This document shows, one piece after another, positions 55,501 through 58,428 of a stretch of 64,000 nucleotides of DNA; the first letter of the stretch is position 1; every line of letters starts with the position of its first letter. The notes under the pieces were generated by a model. That model made no database searches and had not been told where the DNA came from. It saw nothing but the letters and a program-made list of their open reading frames with translations. The stretch is from Pararge aegeria (lineage: Eukaryota; Arthropoda; Insecta; Lepidoptera; Nymphalidae), in the NCBI RefSeq assembly GCF_905163445.1, contig NC_053204.1, forward strand, positions 4,223,501 through 4,287,500. Direction: 5' to 3'. Position numbers and translations under genes: made by a program.

Positions 55501-57136
55501 TTACTGGGTACTGAAGTTTTTTGTTTTTGAAGTAAAACTTCTTTAGGCGCGACTCGAGAGTAACTCAGATTTTTTTCTGACGGAAGTTACGCTTACGTCG
55601 GACGTGCGTGTACTTTCCGCTATTTAAAAATAATAATTTGGATTGGTCGTAAGTATATTTCATATACTCCAAGCTTCTTGACTTAAACGCCAGCTAGTGG
55701 CAAATTTCATAATCAATTAGGATTATTTATTTCCAATATTTTCAAACGGACCAATTGTGAATTAAAATTCAAAAGTTTTAAAAAAAAATATTACACATTG
55801 CAAATTGTATATTTGTAAATATTTGTAACTTTTTTTTATATTTTTACAATTTTTATTAGTGTTTTTACCTACACTTGGAGGAATTATCAATTTTATAAAT
55901 TTAAAATGCATATAAAAATTTTCGGAACCGACAGGATTTGAACCTGCGACTCTCTGGCAATCGCGGCCTGAGCGCTTTCACCGATTAAGCTACGGCTCTC
56001 CTACCATCGATGCCGAAATAAGTATATGCCTTTCACATCAGTCTTATAGCGTCATCTAGTAGGAAACGTTGCAGTTTCGATTGACTTTTTCAAAGGTCCA
56101 TATTACAATGAGACACGTTTGAAACAAGAGATGACACATTGCTTTTATTTATATTTTTATAATTTTTATTAGTGTTTTATTTGTAACTTTCAAGTTTCAG
56201 TAGTATCAGAGCTTTTTGTAACAGCTCGTTTCTGCCGCTAAGCATTGTTGCAATGCTGAGTTCCGGTCTAAATGGCGTGAATGCCGGTGTAATTACAGAC
56301 ACATGCGGTTTAACACCTACGGCTCAAATTGATGGATACATGACGTCATATTGCTCCTTGCATGCCCTGCGAAATGTTGCTCTGTGGCTAGGCGATGGTT
56401 TTCCACTTACTCTTTACAAATTCAAATTTTCTTTATTCATGTAGGCCTATCACAGGCACTTACGAAGCGTTCATACATATATGTTTACATAATTGTAAGA
56501 GGATGGCGATAACTTCGTTCGCCAACTTAAACCTAAAGCTGCGAGGGTTCCAAGCGCACCCTGGTCTAAGAAGAGCTAACAGCAAAATTGACCGGTATAT
56601 TATCAAAATTAAGCTTAATTTGCTATACTCCGCAAAAAGCAGGAGAATCTGTGTTATTCATTGTAAGTCAACATCTCCTGATGATGCTCCGGTTTCGGAG
56701 CGAAACGTGCGTAGAGGGTGTATTGCCGAGGATATGTTTGGTGTGGAGTATAAGGATTGAAGAAATTATAAATTACACCACACAGATTCTCCTGCTTTTC
56801 GCGGAGTATAGCAAATTAAGCTTATTTTTGATAATATATCATGGATTTCCGCAAAGTAACGCCTGCTTCTATACAATATACAAAATTGACCGGGTAATTT
56901 TTTTTTTGTTATCACCATCTCACAGTAAATTTATAGCTATATGAAGCTAGAGCAATTCACACCCAAGCTATTTTATCGTTTAAGTAATCCTTAATATTAT
57001 AATAGGATTTTTCTGTAAGCTTACGTTTTATATAAACTAAACACACTTACTCAGAACTGTGAGGTTGAGCCTCGTATTCTTCGTAGGTGACCTTATGAAG
57101 TCCACTCGACACCTGTACTGTCCGCTGTCTTCAGGC
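9586..57136 (-). CDS. Sidestep-family Ig/FN3 transmembrane receptor (partial gene, 19 coding exons visible)
   Basis: A single-pass cell-surface receptor of the Sidestep (Side) family, whose known members bind Beaten-path proteins and steer motor axons and synapse choice. Nineteen minus-strand exons join in compatible phases to give about 838 residues: end of Ig1 (1-28), Ig2 (29-127), Ig3 (128-226), Ig4 (227-321), Ig5 (322-421), FN3 (422-520), a transmembrane helix (about 530-553) and a cytoplasmic tail (554-838, unfinished). Paired cysteines are visible in Ig2 (LTCVAVG/ITCQAV), Ig3 (LVCQAVG/VISCRAV), Ig4 (YLDCMV/YVCIAR) and Ig5 (IDCEVD/WVQCTA). The order and the Ig1 signature YRCRVDF fit Side proteins; hemicentin- or nephrin-like names are what automatic annotation might give. 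Signal peptide, most of Ig1 and the stop codon are not seen. Which Side paralog this is cannot be decided from the sequence alone. Confidence 0.93.
10052..10136 (-). CDS. Sidestep-like exon r: cytoplasmic tail
   Basis: An 85-nt exon after gtgtttgttcccag, ending before GTGAGA. It joins in frame to the upstream exon (G|TT gives valine) and reads TTQLETKPSALKPTESN and ARPTDEKHEG. It is threonine-, lysine- and proline-rich with no stop. Good acceptor and donor, exact phase and an open frame support it even though no conserved motif is recognised. Confidence 0.78.
10170..10440 (+). mobile_element. SINE family C
   Basis: Near full-length copy with a tRNA-like head (ggttatagccattgggtaat, then gaccgaattcgagcccc), followed by the shared gtgaaggaaaacttcgtgag and ggccagcgtggtggactac body. 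It starts 34 bp from the acceptor side of exon r. Confidence 0.78.
10500..10690 (+). pseudogene. RTE-like LINE scrap
   Basis: Forward fragment matching the LRDQI-NEEIRRRTRV-DIA part of the LINE at 28018-28437, but disrupted in frame. Confidence 0.6.
11180..11626 (+). mobile_element. Helitron-like non-autonomous element
   Basis: Begins near aaaggcagaggtgaatgact with a tetranucleotide run and ends gtgagcgaagccgcaggtaa followed by aagctagt. Confidence 0.6.
12169..12219 (-). repeat. Diverged copy of the 5368-5415 stretch
   Basis: The minus strand after gttttaag reads KRPISIVSGEVRGGVN then TAA, matching the 5.4-kb copy at about half of the residues and also in bases on both flanks (gtttaat before, caaact after). 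It lies in the intron between exons q and r and does not fit their phase. It may be an alternative last exon or part of a repeat family. Confidence 0.35.
12330..12620 (-). mobile_element. SINE family D
   Basis: Reverse copy from gctggtaacgggctaacctg to the head region (gaaaccggaacctcccac, accactgcgccagagaagtc). Confidence 0.68.
12862..13128 (+). mobile_element. tRNA-derived SINE, family A
   Basis: Full-length copy: promoter-like head (gagcggcgcagtgggcagcg, then gggttcgattccc), the body with gtgtctgggtgtttat and acaagctacgcttac, and an AT-rich tail of tatttattta. Confidence 0.85.
13371..13575. mobile_element. Fold-back element
   Basis: Long inverted repeat: cagtggcgtgcatagagggt at 13371 pairs with its complement ending at 13575, with arms of about 60 bp and a middle that shares ataaatacttgaaggtaggc with the decayed copy at 1735-1930. 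It splits a diverged host repeat unit (ctaactctct ... gaactctctg). Confidence 0.82.
13890..14115 (+). mobile_element. tRNA-derived SINE, family B, with 5' extension
   Basis: Contains gagccgtagtttaattggag and the gattgccagagtcgcaggtt block, preceded by the gcaacgtttcctactagatg segment also seen at 56040-56090, and then the tttatatgcattttaaattt tail. Confidence 0.72.
14275..14520 (+). repeat. Dispersed repeat with TTTGAC-type tail
   Basis: Copy containing gctaagttagttgtgggctt, tttggaaccctcgtagctct and ttcttatgtacgcatcaaaa, ending in gaataaagatatttttggct. Other copies lie at 16133-16190, 18028-18130, 27249-27590, 31405-31605, 38415-38720, 43605-43880 and 63829-64000. Confidence 0.75.
14660..14903 (-). 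CDS. Sidestep-like exon q: cytoplasmic tail
   Basis: A 244-nt exon after attatttcccag, ending before GTAAGT. It reads LPVEQCMPPELYPPAIY, SGLRNPLHLAQMPEIDPY and so on, ending STLPHRKTS. The tail is proline-rich with repeated tyrosines (ELYPP, PAIYSG, EIDPYH, SVYYN), typical of Side-family cytoplasmic regions. Phase 0 in, phase 1 out, so the gene continues. Confidence 0.9.
15000..15440 (-). repeat. LINE-related tail repeat
   Basis: Reverse match to 42020-42240: ccaaaggggcaatgctgcca, taaggttatatttataaaa and related blocks. On the coding side it reads ISLAIQRGNAASILGTVP-like residues. It lies between exons p and q, next to the reverse-transcriptase fragment. Confidence 0.62.
15535..15725 (-). 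pseudogene. LINE reverse-transcriptase domain fragment
   Basis: The minus strand encodes SKAFDCVQHETLVRKLHK followed by YGIQGVALDLMSYYL, the reverse-transcriptase motif of jockey- or CR1-like LINEs (F-D-x-V-x-H). Only this fragment remains, cut at both sides. Confidence 0.78.
16234..16613 (-). CDS. Sidestep-like exon p: large cytoplasmic exon
   Basis: The largest visible exon (380 nt), after attgtcaccag, ending before GTGAGT. It encodes a hydrophilic, probably disordered tail: KNPDIIPIEGKISDNC, DYSSIRPLLSKSEHDKY, then a methionine- and asparagine-rich part with three N-M-G-[PH] motifs, then ASYDKVYENWLKYK. Several tyrosines (DYSS, KVYENW, PSIQGY) could be phosphorylated or bind adaptors. I recognise no catalytic domain. 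Phase 1 in, phase 0 out. Confidence 0.9.
16859..16920 (+). repeat. (TG)31 microsatellite
   Basis: Perfect dinucleotide run of 31 TG units in the intron after exon o. In the pre-mRNA it appears as CA. Confidence 0.97.
17053..17148 (-). CDS. Sidestep-like exon o: juxtamembrane cytoplasmic segment
   Basis: A 96-nt exon after ctcgtttacag, ending before GTAAGT. It reads NMKNEKSHRKQDEISNIP and LTGTTECESVDSL, a charged cytoplasmic segment with serine and threonine sites. Phase 1 on both sides and 32 codons long, so it could be skipped without loss of frame. A CA/TG tract lies in the intron on each side, in opposite orientation (17333-17409 and 16859-16920). Confidence 0.88.
17333..17409 (+). repeat. 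(CA)n microsatellite, imperfect
   Basis: About 77 bp of CA repeats with a few interruptions in the intron before exon o. In the pre-mRNA it appears as UG, complementary to the transcript of 16859-16920. Confidence 0.96.
17743..17871 (-). CDS. Sidestep-like exon n: transmembrane helix
   Basis: A 129-nt exon after attgttatag, ending before GTGAGA. It encodes NVPVRVEL, then about 23 hydrophobic residues rich in V, A and I, then the stop-transfer segment CWKYCNKRE with juxtamembrane cysteines that could be palmitoylated. Phase 1 on both sides and a length divisible by three mean that skipping it would keep the frame and remove the membrane anchor; that is inference only. Confidence 0.92.
19614..19676. 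repeat. TA-rich microsatellite
   Basis: Two TA runs (19617-19626 and 19656-19674) separated by a CA-containing spacer. Confidence 0.85.
19680..19855 (+). pseudogene. RTE-like LINE scrap
   Basis: Forward fragment (tggggtcccaaggtgctgga, gcgtcgcaggtggccgctgg, then tggaatttggaactcccta) equivalent to the VLEW-RP to WTDDIKRVAG-W end of the LINE; frame is lost. Confidence 0.6.
20053..20236 (-). CDS. Sidestep-like exon m: second half of the FN3 domain
   Basis: A 184-nt exon after tatttatatag, ending before GTTTGT. It reads VYEMATGLLLRNISSDD, PQFVVWGLSGTN and GISVRAYNKKGLSEPY: strands C' to G of FN3 with the R-A-Y-N-x-x-G-x-S motif. It contains an NIS glycosylation site and leads into a short juxtamembrane segment. 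Phase 0 in, phase 1 out. Confidence 0.93.
20276..20350 (+). mobile_element. tRNA-like SINE head, family E
   Basis: Diverged copy of the 3958-4035 sequence (ctgcctacgtggtctagttg, tacggatcacaaggcttgg, gtttgaatcgggt). It lies 40 bp from the acceptor of exon m. Confidence 0.6.
20384..20655 (+). mobile_element. SINE family C
   Basis: Copy with head gatagcccattgggtaggac and body to tgccctgtagtgggccagta; located between exons l and m. Confidence 0.78.
20972..21084 (-). CDS. Sidestep-like exon l: first half of the FN3 domain
   Basis: A 113-nt exon after ttccacactag, ending before GTAAGT. It reads KPSSLKNCEITNVTYDSL and TLGCVPGHDGGLRQSFLLQ. The GHDGGL-Q-F segment is the conserved B-C region of the membrane-proximal fibronectin type III domain in Side proteins. 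Phase 1 in, phase 0 out. Confidence 0.9.
21235..21262 (+). repeat. (AAT)n microsatellite
   Basis: Nine AAT units in the intron between exons k and l. Confidence 0.92.
21465..21545 (+). repeat. Imperfect TG-rich repeat
   Basis: TG and TGCG units (gtgtgtgtatgcgtgcgtgt and so on) in the intron between exons k and l. Confidence 0.85.
22428..22541 (-). CDS. Sidestep-like exon k: end of Ig domain 5
   Basis: A 114-nt exon after attgtttag, ending before GTAAGT. It reads RYLYMVNTSSDYGWVQC and TASNTVGRQNTPCLFHILP, with the D-Y-G-x-x-x-C motif of Ig5. A second possible acceptor four bases further in (gacag) would break the frame with the upstream exon; the first one keeps it. Confidence 0.92.
23126..23341 (+). 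repeat. Three tandem copies of a 74-78-bp unit spanning a splice donor
   Basis: Three near-identical units (about 23126-23190, 23200-23265, 23276-23341). Seen on the minus strand, each has gcgcaaaacagccttg, then GTAAAG (GTGAAG in the last copy), then an AT-rich stretch. The first along the transcript is the true end of exon j. The units are joined by A-rich runs of variable length. Confidence 0.9.
23326..23416 (-). CDS. Sidestep-like exon j: middle of Ig domain 5, donor within a tandem repeat
   Basis: A 91-nt exon only 81 bp from the previous one, after tccgcaacag, ending before GTAAAG. It reads EPMTYHWWFNSSTHSKL and ELNTFAMNAQNSL, giving the core tryptophan of Ig5 and an NSS site. Its last 15 or so bases and its donor belong to a unit of 74-78 bp that recurs twice in the following intron, so three near-identical donor regions lie in a row. 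Confidence 0.88.
23498..23592 (-). CDS. Sidestep-like exon i: start of Ig domain 5
   Basis: A 95-nt exon after tctttgtgttcag, ending before GTAAAT. It reads SPTCKTQQAGVLRAARGE and IVEIDCEVDANPK, the A to B strands of Ig5 with the first cysteine. Phase 1 in, phase 0 out. Confidence 0.9.
25109..25262 (-). CDS. Sidestep-like exon h: second half of Ig domain 4
   Basis: A 154-nt exon after cttgaccctag, ending before GTAAGT. It begins GVTVKPGPGVVVANQS, continues VAGAYVCIARNSLGDG and ends EPLILDVK. This gives the A-Y-x-C motif with the second cysteine of Ig4. Phase 0 in, phase 1 out (T|AT gives tyrosine). Confidence 0.93.
25886..26052 (+). mobile_element. tRNA-derived SINE, family B
   Basis: Forward copy from gctacagtcgctataagac through the tRNA-like head to ttatatgcattttaaatttt. 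It is closely similar to the 13890-14115 copy. Confidence 0.75.
26103..26604 (+). mobile_element. Helitron-like non-autonomous element
   Basis: Begins ctactaatactataaatgta and ends gacgaagtcgcgggcagaag followed by ctagt. Confidence 0.62.
27249..27590 (+). repeat. Dispersed repeat with TTTGAC-type tail
   Basis: Copy from ataatttcaaatgacaatg through ggctgcttcttagaccagaa to cttgaataaaaaaatatt, with the ATTTTTGACTTTGA tail displaced by a short insertion near 27490-27560. Confidence 0.7.
27635..27780 (-). repeat. LINE 3' tail
   Basis: Reverse copy: attcatttatttcaagtagg, then aagcacttttgaaacgtcaa, then gtagaatct-type block and aagaaactcagtagttgct. Confidence 0.7.
28018..28437 (-). pseudogene. RTE-like LINE, C-terminal fragment
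   Basis: The minus strand encodes TQRAMERAMLGVSLRDQI, NEEIRRRTRVTDIAQRVA, KWKWAGHMVQRTDGR and GKRSVGRPPTRWTDDIKR, the C-terminal region of RTE-type endonuclease-reverse transcriptases that is very common in lepidopteran genomes. It is frameshifted near the end. Related scraps lie at 10500-10690, 19680-19850, 37980-38270 and 61080-61330. Confidence 0.82.
28770..28945 (-). mobile_element. SINE family C (partial)
   Basis: Reverse copy of the head half: gttcgaactcggcccc and accactgggctataacggc, followed by acgcacataacttagaaatg. It ends about 65 bp from exon g. Confidence 0.72.
29009..29139 (-). CDS. Sidestep-like exon g: first half of Ig domain 4
   Basis: A 131-nt exon after tttgtccacag, ending before GTAAGT. 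It reads LPVVKLELGANLDADKV, then EGSDVYLDCMVRANPW and HVYFTHN. The first cysteine of Ig4 is present. The usual C-strand tryptophan is a phenylalanine here (YFTHN). Phase 1 in, phase 0 out. Confidence 0.92.
29820..30094 (+). mobile_element. Helitron-like non-autonomous element
   Basis: Runs from ccctactaatattataaatg to gcgggcgaagccgcagggca and ends in tctagt. A short GC-rich hairpin before a CTAG-type end is the Helitron 3' pattern seen in many moths and butterflies. No protein is encoded. Confidence 0.6.
30100..30134. repeat. TA microsatellite
   Basis: TA run directly after the Helitron-like end at 30094. Confidence 0.9.
31405..31605 (+). repeat. Dispersed repeat with TTTGAC-type tail
   Basis: Copy from gagtccggctaagtttgttg to tatttttgactttgacttt. 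Confidence 0.75.
31782..31926 (-). CDS. Sidestep-like exon f: second half of Ig domain 3
   Basis: A 145-nt exon after a ttctttaacag acceptor, ending before GTAAGT. It begins TSSDGNVTSSILTLVPS, continues EDAGRVISCRAVQP and closes with HEDGWKLEIQ. The EDGWKL element before the Ig4 start is characteristic of this receptor family. Phase 0 in, phase 1 out. It contains one NVT glycosylation site. Confidence 0.92.
31955..32160 (+). mobile_element. SINE family D (partial)
   Basis: Body from aggccgtggctagttacaac to gattgcactaaagggctaac; the head is absent. It begins about 30 bp from the acceptor of exon f. Confidence 0.68.
32195..32481 (-). mobile_element. tRNA-derived SINE, family A
   Basis: Full-length reverse copy with a long AAAT-repeat tail at 32195-32230 and the tRNA-like head ending in gccaatcggccgtc at 32480. 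It lies just downstream, in transcript order, of exon e and before exon f. Confidence 0.85.
33960..33963. other. piggyBac target site, left TTAA
   Basis: TTAA immediately before the left terminal repeat; duplicated at 35628-35631. Confidence 0.9.
34168..34771 (+). pseudogene. piggyBac transposase, N-terminal remnant
   Basis: A first mini-exon (ATG at 34168, MANDR, donor GTATGT at 34182) is followed by an acceptor at 34390-34391 and an acidic N-terminal region: ENVSDNEEDYRERL, DEDSGEEDN, then RRRTYEWRKRDLAKNP. The spliced frame from the ATG does not match the frame of the main open stretch; one extra T in the run at 34412-34416 accounts for it. The frame ends at TGA (34769-34771), where the internal deletion begins (IEWFEF). 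The region with the first two catalytic aspartates is absent. Confidence 0.85.
34767..35351 (+). pseudogene. piggyBac transposase, C-terminal remnant
   Basis: About 194 residues of the transposase C-terminal part: FDYRTTHDNTFIIAKWHDN, then YNKYMGGVDRSDENISHYR (region of the last catalytic aspartate), then KKWYMPLLTHMIDLAEHNAW, and a terminal cysteine-rich zinc-binding domain (CRQCHKKCLTRCKKCDVG with CVKCF following). It is joined out of frame to the N-terminal remnant at a run of T residues, so no full transposase can be made. A possible polyadenylation signal AATAAA lies at about 35409. Confidence 0.9.
35628..35631. other. piggyBac target site, right TTAA
   Basis: TTAA immediately after the right terminal repeat. 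Confidence 0.9.
35688..35938 (-). mobile_element. tRNA-derived SINE, family A
   Basis: Reverse copy beginning with the AT-rich tail and ending in gccaatcggccgtca, inserted about 60 bp after the piggyBac element. A few bases of the B box are deleted (tcgaacggcc). Confidence 0.82.
36050..36270 (-). mobile_element. tRNA-derived SINE, family B
   Basis: Reverse copy with ttcggaaccgacaggatttg, the head ending in gagccgtag, and the gctataagactgatgtgaaa flank. It lies just downstream, in transcript order, of exon e. Confidence 0.76.
36410..36561 (-). CDS. Sidestep-like exon e: first half of Ig domain 3
   Basis: A 152-nt exon after ctgtccacag, ending before GTAAGT. It reads RPLWVRLLGGKRPLVAG, then STELVCQAVGARPKPSISWW, then KGGTRLKTIRET. 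It contains the first cysteine and the paired tryptophans of Ig3. Phase 1 in, phase 0 out. Confidence 0.92.
36750..36820 (-). mobile_element. SINE family A, tail fragment
   Basis: Only the 3' tail and the acaaactacgcttac block remain; the copy breaks off at ttgttttatg where a tandem repeat starts. Confidence 0.7.
36824..37175. repeat. Tandem duplication of about 210 bp
   Basis: The block with gatgctaaatacagatgcac, cgtcgtttttaaaacggaag and gtgggcacatactgtgagtt is repeated with the same order from about 37036, with cgccattttgtttcaacggc in between. A diverged piece also occurs at about 41590-41670. Confidence 0.8.
37978..38270 (-). pseudogene. RTE-like LINE fragment
   Basis: The minus strand reads FGSKVLEWRPRTGKRSYG and PLTMWTDEIKRVEGRW, the same C-terminal region as at 28018-28437, with a truncated front end. 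Confidence 0.7.
39716..40170 (-). mobile_element. SINE family A interrupted by a nested insertion
   Basis: The tail and body run from 39716 to about 39888, and the head from about 40086 to 40170. About 195 bp of unrelated sequence (agaaatagaaaatattt onward) lies between them, inside the element's conserved tcatgttcatcacacaaac stretch. Confidence 0.75.
40471..40503. repeat. TA microsatellite
   Basis: About 16 TA units in the intron between exons d and e. Confidence 0.9.
41060..41385 (-). mobile_element. SINE family C
   Basis: Full reverse copy from ccactacagagcacgggtct to the head (gattcgaattcggcccc, then ctacctaatgcgctata). Confidence 0.77.
42020..42240 (+). repeat. LINE-related tail repeat
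   Basis: Forward copy with tatgccatccaaaggggcaa and gctgccagcatcttaggaac, then an AT-rich end; same family as 15000-15440. Confidence 0.62.
42365..42621 (-). mobile_element. tRNA-derived SINE, family A
   Basis: Reverse copy with an AT tail at 42365 and a head ending gccaaatggccgtc; a small deletion lies near the B box (gaatcgaaccttgcc). Confidence 0.82.
43605..43885 (+). repeat. Dispersed repeat with TTTGAC-type tail
   Basis: Copy from atttattgctttaaccaggt through ttcttcttagaccagggagc to gaaatatttgactttgactt. Confidence 0.75.
43902..44153 (+). mobile_element. tRNA-derived SINE, family A
   Basis: Forward copy with head gccgattggcgcagtttgca, intact gggttcgattccc and the shared body to gtcatagtatatttat. 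It directly follows a copy of the TTTGAC-tailed repeat at 43605-43880. Confidence 0.85.
45448..45745 (+). mobile_element. SINE family D
   Basis: A fourth family with a tRNA-like head (gccacctggcctagaggtga, then cccggatcgattcccgg), a body with cgtggctagttacaacc and gataccgtacc-type motifs, and the end gattgcagtcaagggctaac. Confidence 0.75.
46238..46295 (-). CDS. Sidestep-like exon d: end of Ig domain 2
   Basis: A 58-nt exon after tttctttaacag, ending before GTAAGT. It reads AVTDPSITPLSENLTIDVN, the G strand of Ig2, with an NLT glycosylation site. It is too short to be seen as an open frame, but phase 0 in and phase 1 out fit both neighbours exactly (C|TA gives leucine at the next junction). 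Confidence 0.87.
46480..46870. repeat. Repeat with GATGTGAAACATC ends
   Basis: Contains gatgtgaaacatctatagg, a cggcgtcccgtgacggc block and ggcgtggcgacacaggccgt. A second copy with the same motifs occurs at 63400-63660. An inner palindromic stretch with ctatactatacta runs is at about 46560-46630. Probably a non-autonomous DNA element. Confidence 0.6.
47114..47235 (-). CDS. Sidestep-like exon c: middle of Ig domain 2
   Basis: A 122-nt exon preceded by a long pyrimidine tract and acgcag acceptor, followed by GTAACA. It reads RPVARVSWWKSHALL and ends SDYGTEITCQ, giving the core tryptophan and second cysteine of Ig2. The stretch between the tryptophans and the second cysteine is short and alanine-rich. 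The exon ends in phase 0. Confidence 0.9.
47330..47620. mobile_element. Two SINE family C pieces, head to tail
   Basis: A reverse piece (47330-47490, gcaggtttcctcacgatgtt) abuts a forward piece (47508-47615, with gagggacccagttcaatccc), next to the family A copy at 47620. Confidence 0.6.
47620..47857 (-). mobile_element. tRNA-derived SINE, family A (decayed head)
   Basis: Reverse copy with a good tail and body; the tRNA-like head is shortened (B box region lost between acattttcgaaccc and gcagagacact). Confidence 0.75.
48985..49200 (-). mobile_element. SINE family D with an internal hairpin
   Basis: Reverse copy with ccggagcgctttatcgct and gccacggccgaagcc. Its end carries an inverted repeat (ctaccatcttagacta and its complement) at about 48998-49043. 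Confidence 0.65.
49320..49560. mobile_element. Fold-back MITE (inverted-arm family)
   Basis: Arms built on aattaagcttaattagctat and tactccgcgaaaagcaggag face each other across a short loop with gccgaagatctttttggtgt. Related single arms lie at 3040-3150, 17895-17990, 24615-24680, 30650-30800, 46950-47060, 52560-52690, 53395-53470 and 58150-58290. Confidence 0.8.
50175..50425 (+). mobile_element. SINE family C
   Basis: Forward copy from the end of the head (gataccgcagtgggttatct) to cttgtagtgggccgtta. Confidence 0.75.
50535..50773 (-). mobile_element. tRNA-derived SINE, family A
   Basis: Reverse copy with the full body and intact gggaatcgaaccc; the head ends gcgccagtcggccga. Confidence 0.83.
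51829..52083 (-). mobile_element. Helitron-like non-autonomous element
   Basis: Reverse copy: the + strand starts actagctgatccgcgcaagt and ends atttataatattagtagg, the mirror of the pattern at 29820-30094. Confidence 0.58.
52370..52404 (+). repeat. (ACAG)n microsatellite
   Basis: Tetranucleotide run of ACAG/ACGG units. Confidence 0.9.
53059..53150 (-). pseudogene. Degenerate duplicate of the Ig2 exon b
   Basis: The minus strand contains IKGKVRSRDEG followed by IKVNLTCIAV, against IKGGVLGPYDEG followed by TEVNLTCVAV in exon b at 54419-54532. Many base changes are at third codon positions. The upstream side runs into a 10-base G/C run and has no convincing acceptor, and the only GT near the end (GCT|GTGAGC) would not keep the phase of exon b. 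I read it as a tandem exon duplication that has decayed; a working alternative exon cannot be excluded. Confidence 0.6.
54419..54532 (-). CDS. Sidestep-like exon b: first half of Ig domain 2
   Basis: A 114-nt exon after a tttttcacag acceptor, ending before GTAAGG. It begins PPERLIIL and ends DEGTEVNLTCVAVGG, with the first Ig2 cysteine. The PP start and GPY-EG-LTC spacing are typical of Side Ig2. Phase 1 in and phase 1 out (GGA G|GT). A degenerate second copy of this exon lies 1.3 kb further along the transcript at 53059-53150. Confidence 0.9.
54700..55135. mobile_element. Two SINE family C pieces, one split by a fold-back element
   Basis: A reverse piece at 54715-54800 is followed by a forward piece from about 54838. 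The forward piece is split by a near-perfect inverted repeat (54932-55101) and resumes with cgtgatctgtagtgggccag. Confidence 0.72.
54932..55101. mobile_element. Fold-back MITE
   Basis: About 170 bp. The arms are near-perfect inverted copies of about 75 bp beginning cagggtgattacgta and ending tacgtaatcaccctg, with a short AT-rich loop. It interrupts a family C SINE, so it inserted later. Target duplication is at most 2-3 bp and cannot be fixed from one copy. Confidence 0.85.
55855..56100 (-). mobile_element. tRNA-derived SINE, family B
   Basis: Longest reverse copy, from the cacttggaggaattatcaat end through the tRNA-like head to the gatctgccttttt-like segment (gattgactttttcaaaggtc). Confidence 0.78.
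56595..56885. mobile_element. Fold-back MITE (inverted-arm family)
   Basis: Second copy with both arms and the middle (gatgctccggtttcggagcg, cgaggatatgtttggtgtgg). It is inserted beside a TTTGAC-type repeat in the intron between exons a and b. Confidence 0.8.
57051..57136 (-). CDS. Sidestep-like exon a: end of Ig domain 1
   Basis: First visible coding exon (86 nt). It starts after a ttctgttctag acceptor with one base completing an upstream codon and ends in phase 1 before GTAAGT. It reads PEDSGQYRCRVDF and then SPTKNTRLNLTVL: strands F and G of an Ig V-type domain. The YRCRVDF motif is the best single diagnostic of the Side family. The exon carrying the front half of Ig1 must end in phase 2; I did not find it in the rest of the window. 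Confidence 0.9.
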
Positions 57137-58428
57137 CTAGAACAGAAGATCACAATGTTAGTTACTGGTTCTGCTCGCGGTTTAACTCCACAAATCTTCT
57201 TTATAAGTTAAAAGGACAAACCAAGAATATCGTAGTGTTTTAAATCAACAATTGTTGTTTTCGTGATTAAAAGTAGTGTTACATGTTTGAATGGTGTTTA
57301 TCGCAATGTGGAACCGCGTGGTTATTTTGCAACCGCGTTGCGTCGCCCGCTTTTTACCCCACTCATGATAGTTATGTTAAATGGCCTATTGTACGCTCAA
57401 TCGACTGGCGACAGGGCTCTGTCGGTAGGGCATTTAACTAGGCACGGCCGAAGCCGCCGGACCTAAGAAAATCTAGAAAATGATATATTCCCATTTTACC
57501 CCCAACGGGAATCGAACCCGTGCCCTGAACTTAAAACACGGCAGCGCTCGCATCTGTTCCCAGAGCATAAAAGACCAAAGCGATCAAATGTAAAAAAAAA
57601 ATATTTTAAAAATTGTTCGGTCAAATTAAAAAAAAAAAGGGATTAAATCCCACTGGTAGTTCCAGAGATTAGCGCATTCTAACGAAAAAAATTTCAGCCA
57701 TCAAAAAACAGCCTTTGTGATACACTTTCGCAATTAAAATACCAGAATGGATTCCCATTCTTTGTGACGTTCAAAAAAAAAAAAAAGAAATTCCAATACA
57801 ACCCGTCATCCAAACGAGATACAACGGTAATGAATATCTATTTCATACAGAAACAAACATCGAAGTCCGTCCGTTGTTTTCGAGAATAATACAAAGAAAT
57901 ATGAAAAAAAGCCTATATGAAATGTCAACGGTTTTTATTCTCAAAGAGTATCGCATTTCGTAGCCCAGTTCCCATACAAATACGAACAAAAAACGCGCAT
58001 ATAAGTAAGATTTTGAATGAAGCTTATTACTTGGGTAAGGCCGTGTGCACATGCGACGCGCTCACGTAATATTTATGAATGGGTCCAACCTACATTAAAT
58101 TTAAATTCTACATTCTTAAATCCAAAAAATAAAAACGTGTGTGTACTTATGTGGGTACAAAGGTGGGTAGAAGGGACATTGCCGAAAATCTGTTTGTAGA
58201 AATTATAAATATGCAGTACAGAATCTCCTGCTTTTTGCGGAGATAGCAAACTAAGCTTCATTTTCATAATATATCATGGATTTCTCTCCCATATGCCTTG
58301 TCTTTTGTTTGTGAAAACGGGTATAACTGTTCCAGTACGATGGTTGCATCGATCGTAAATCAATGTATCACATGTTTAATAAAACTGGTATATCTTTAAT
58401 AGGTTATTCCCCTAACATCAAAATCAAA

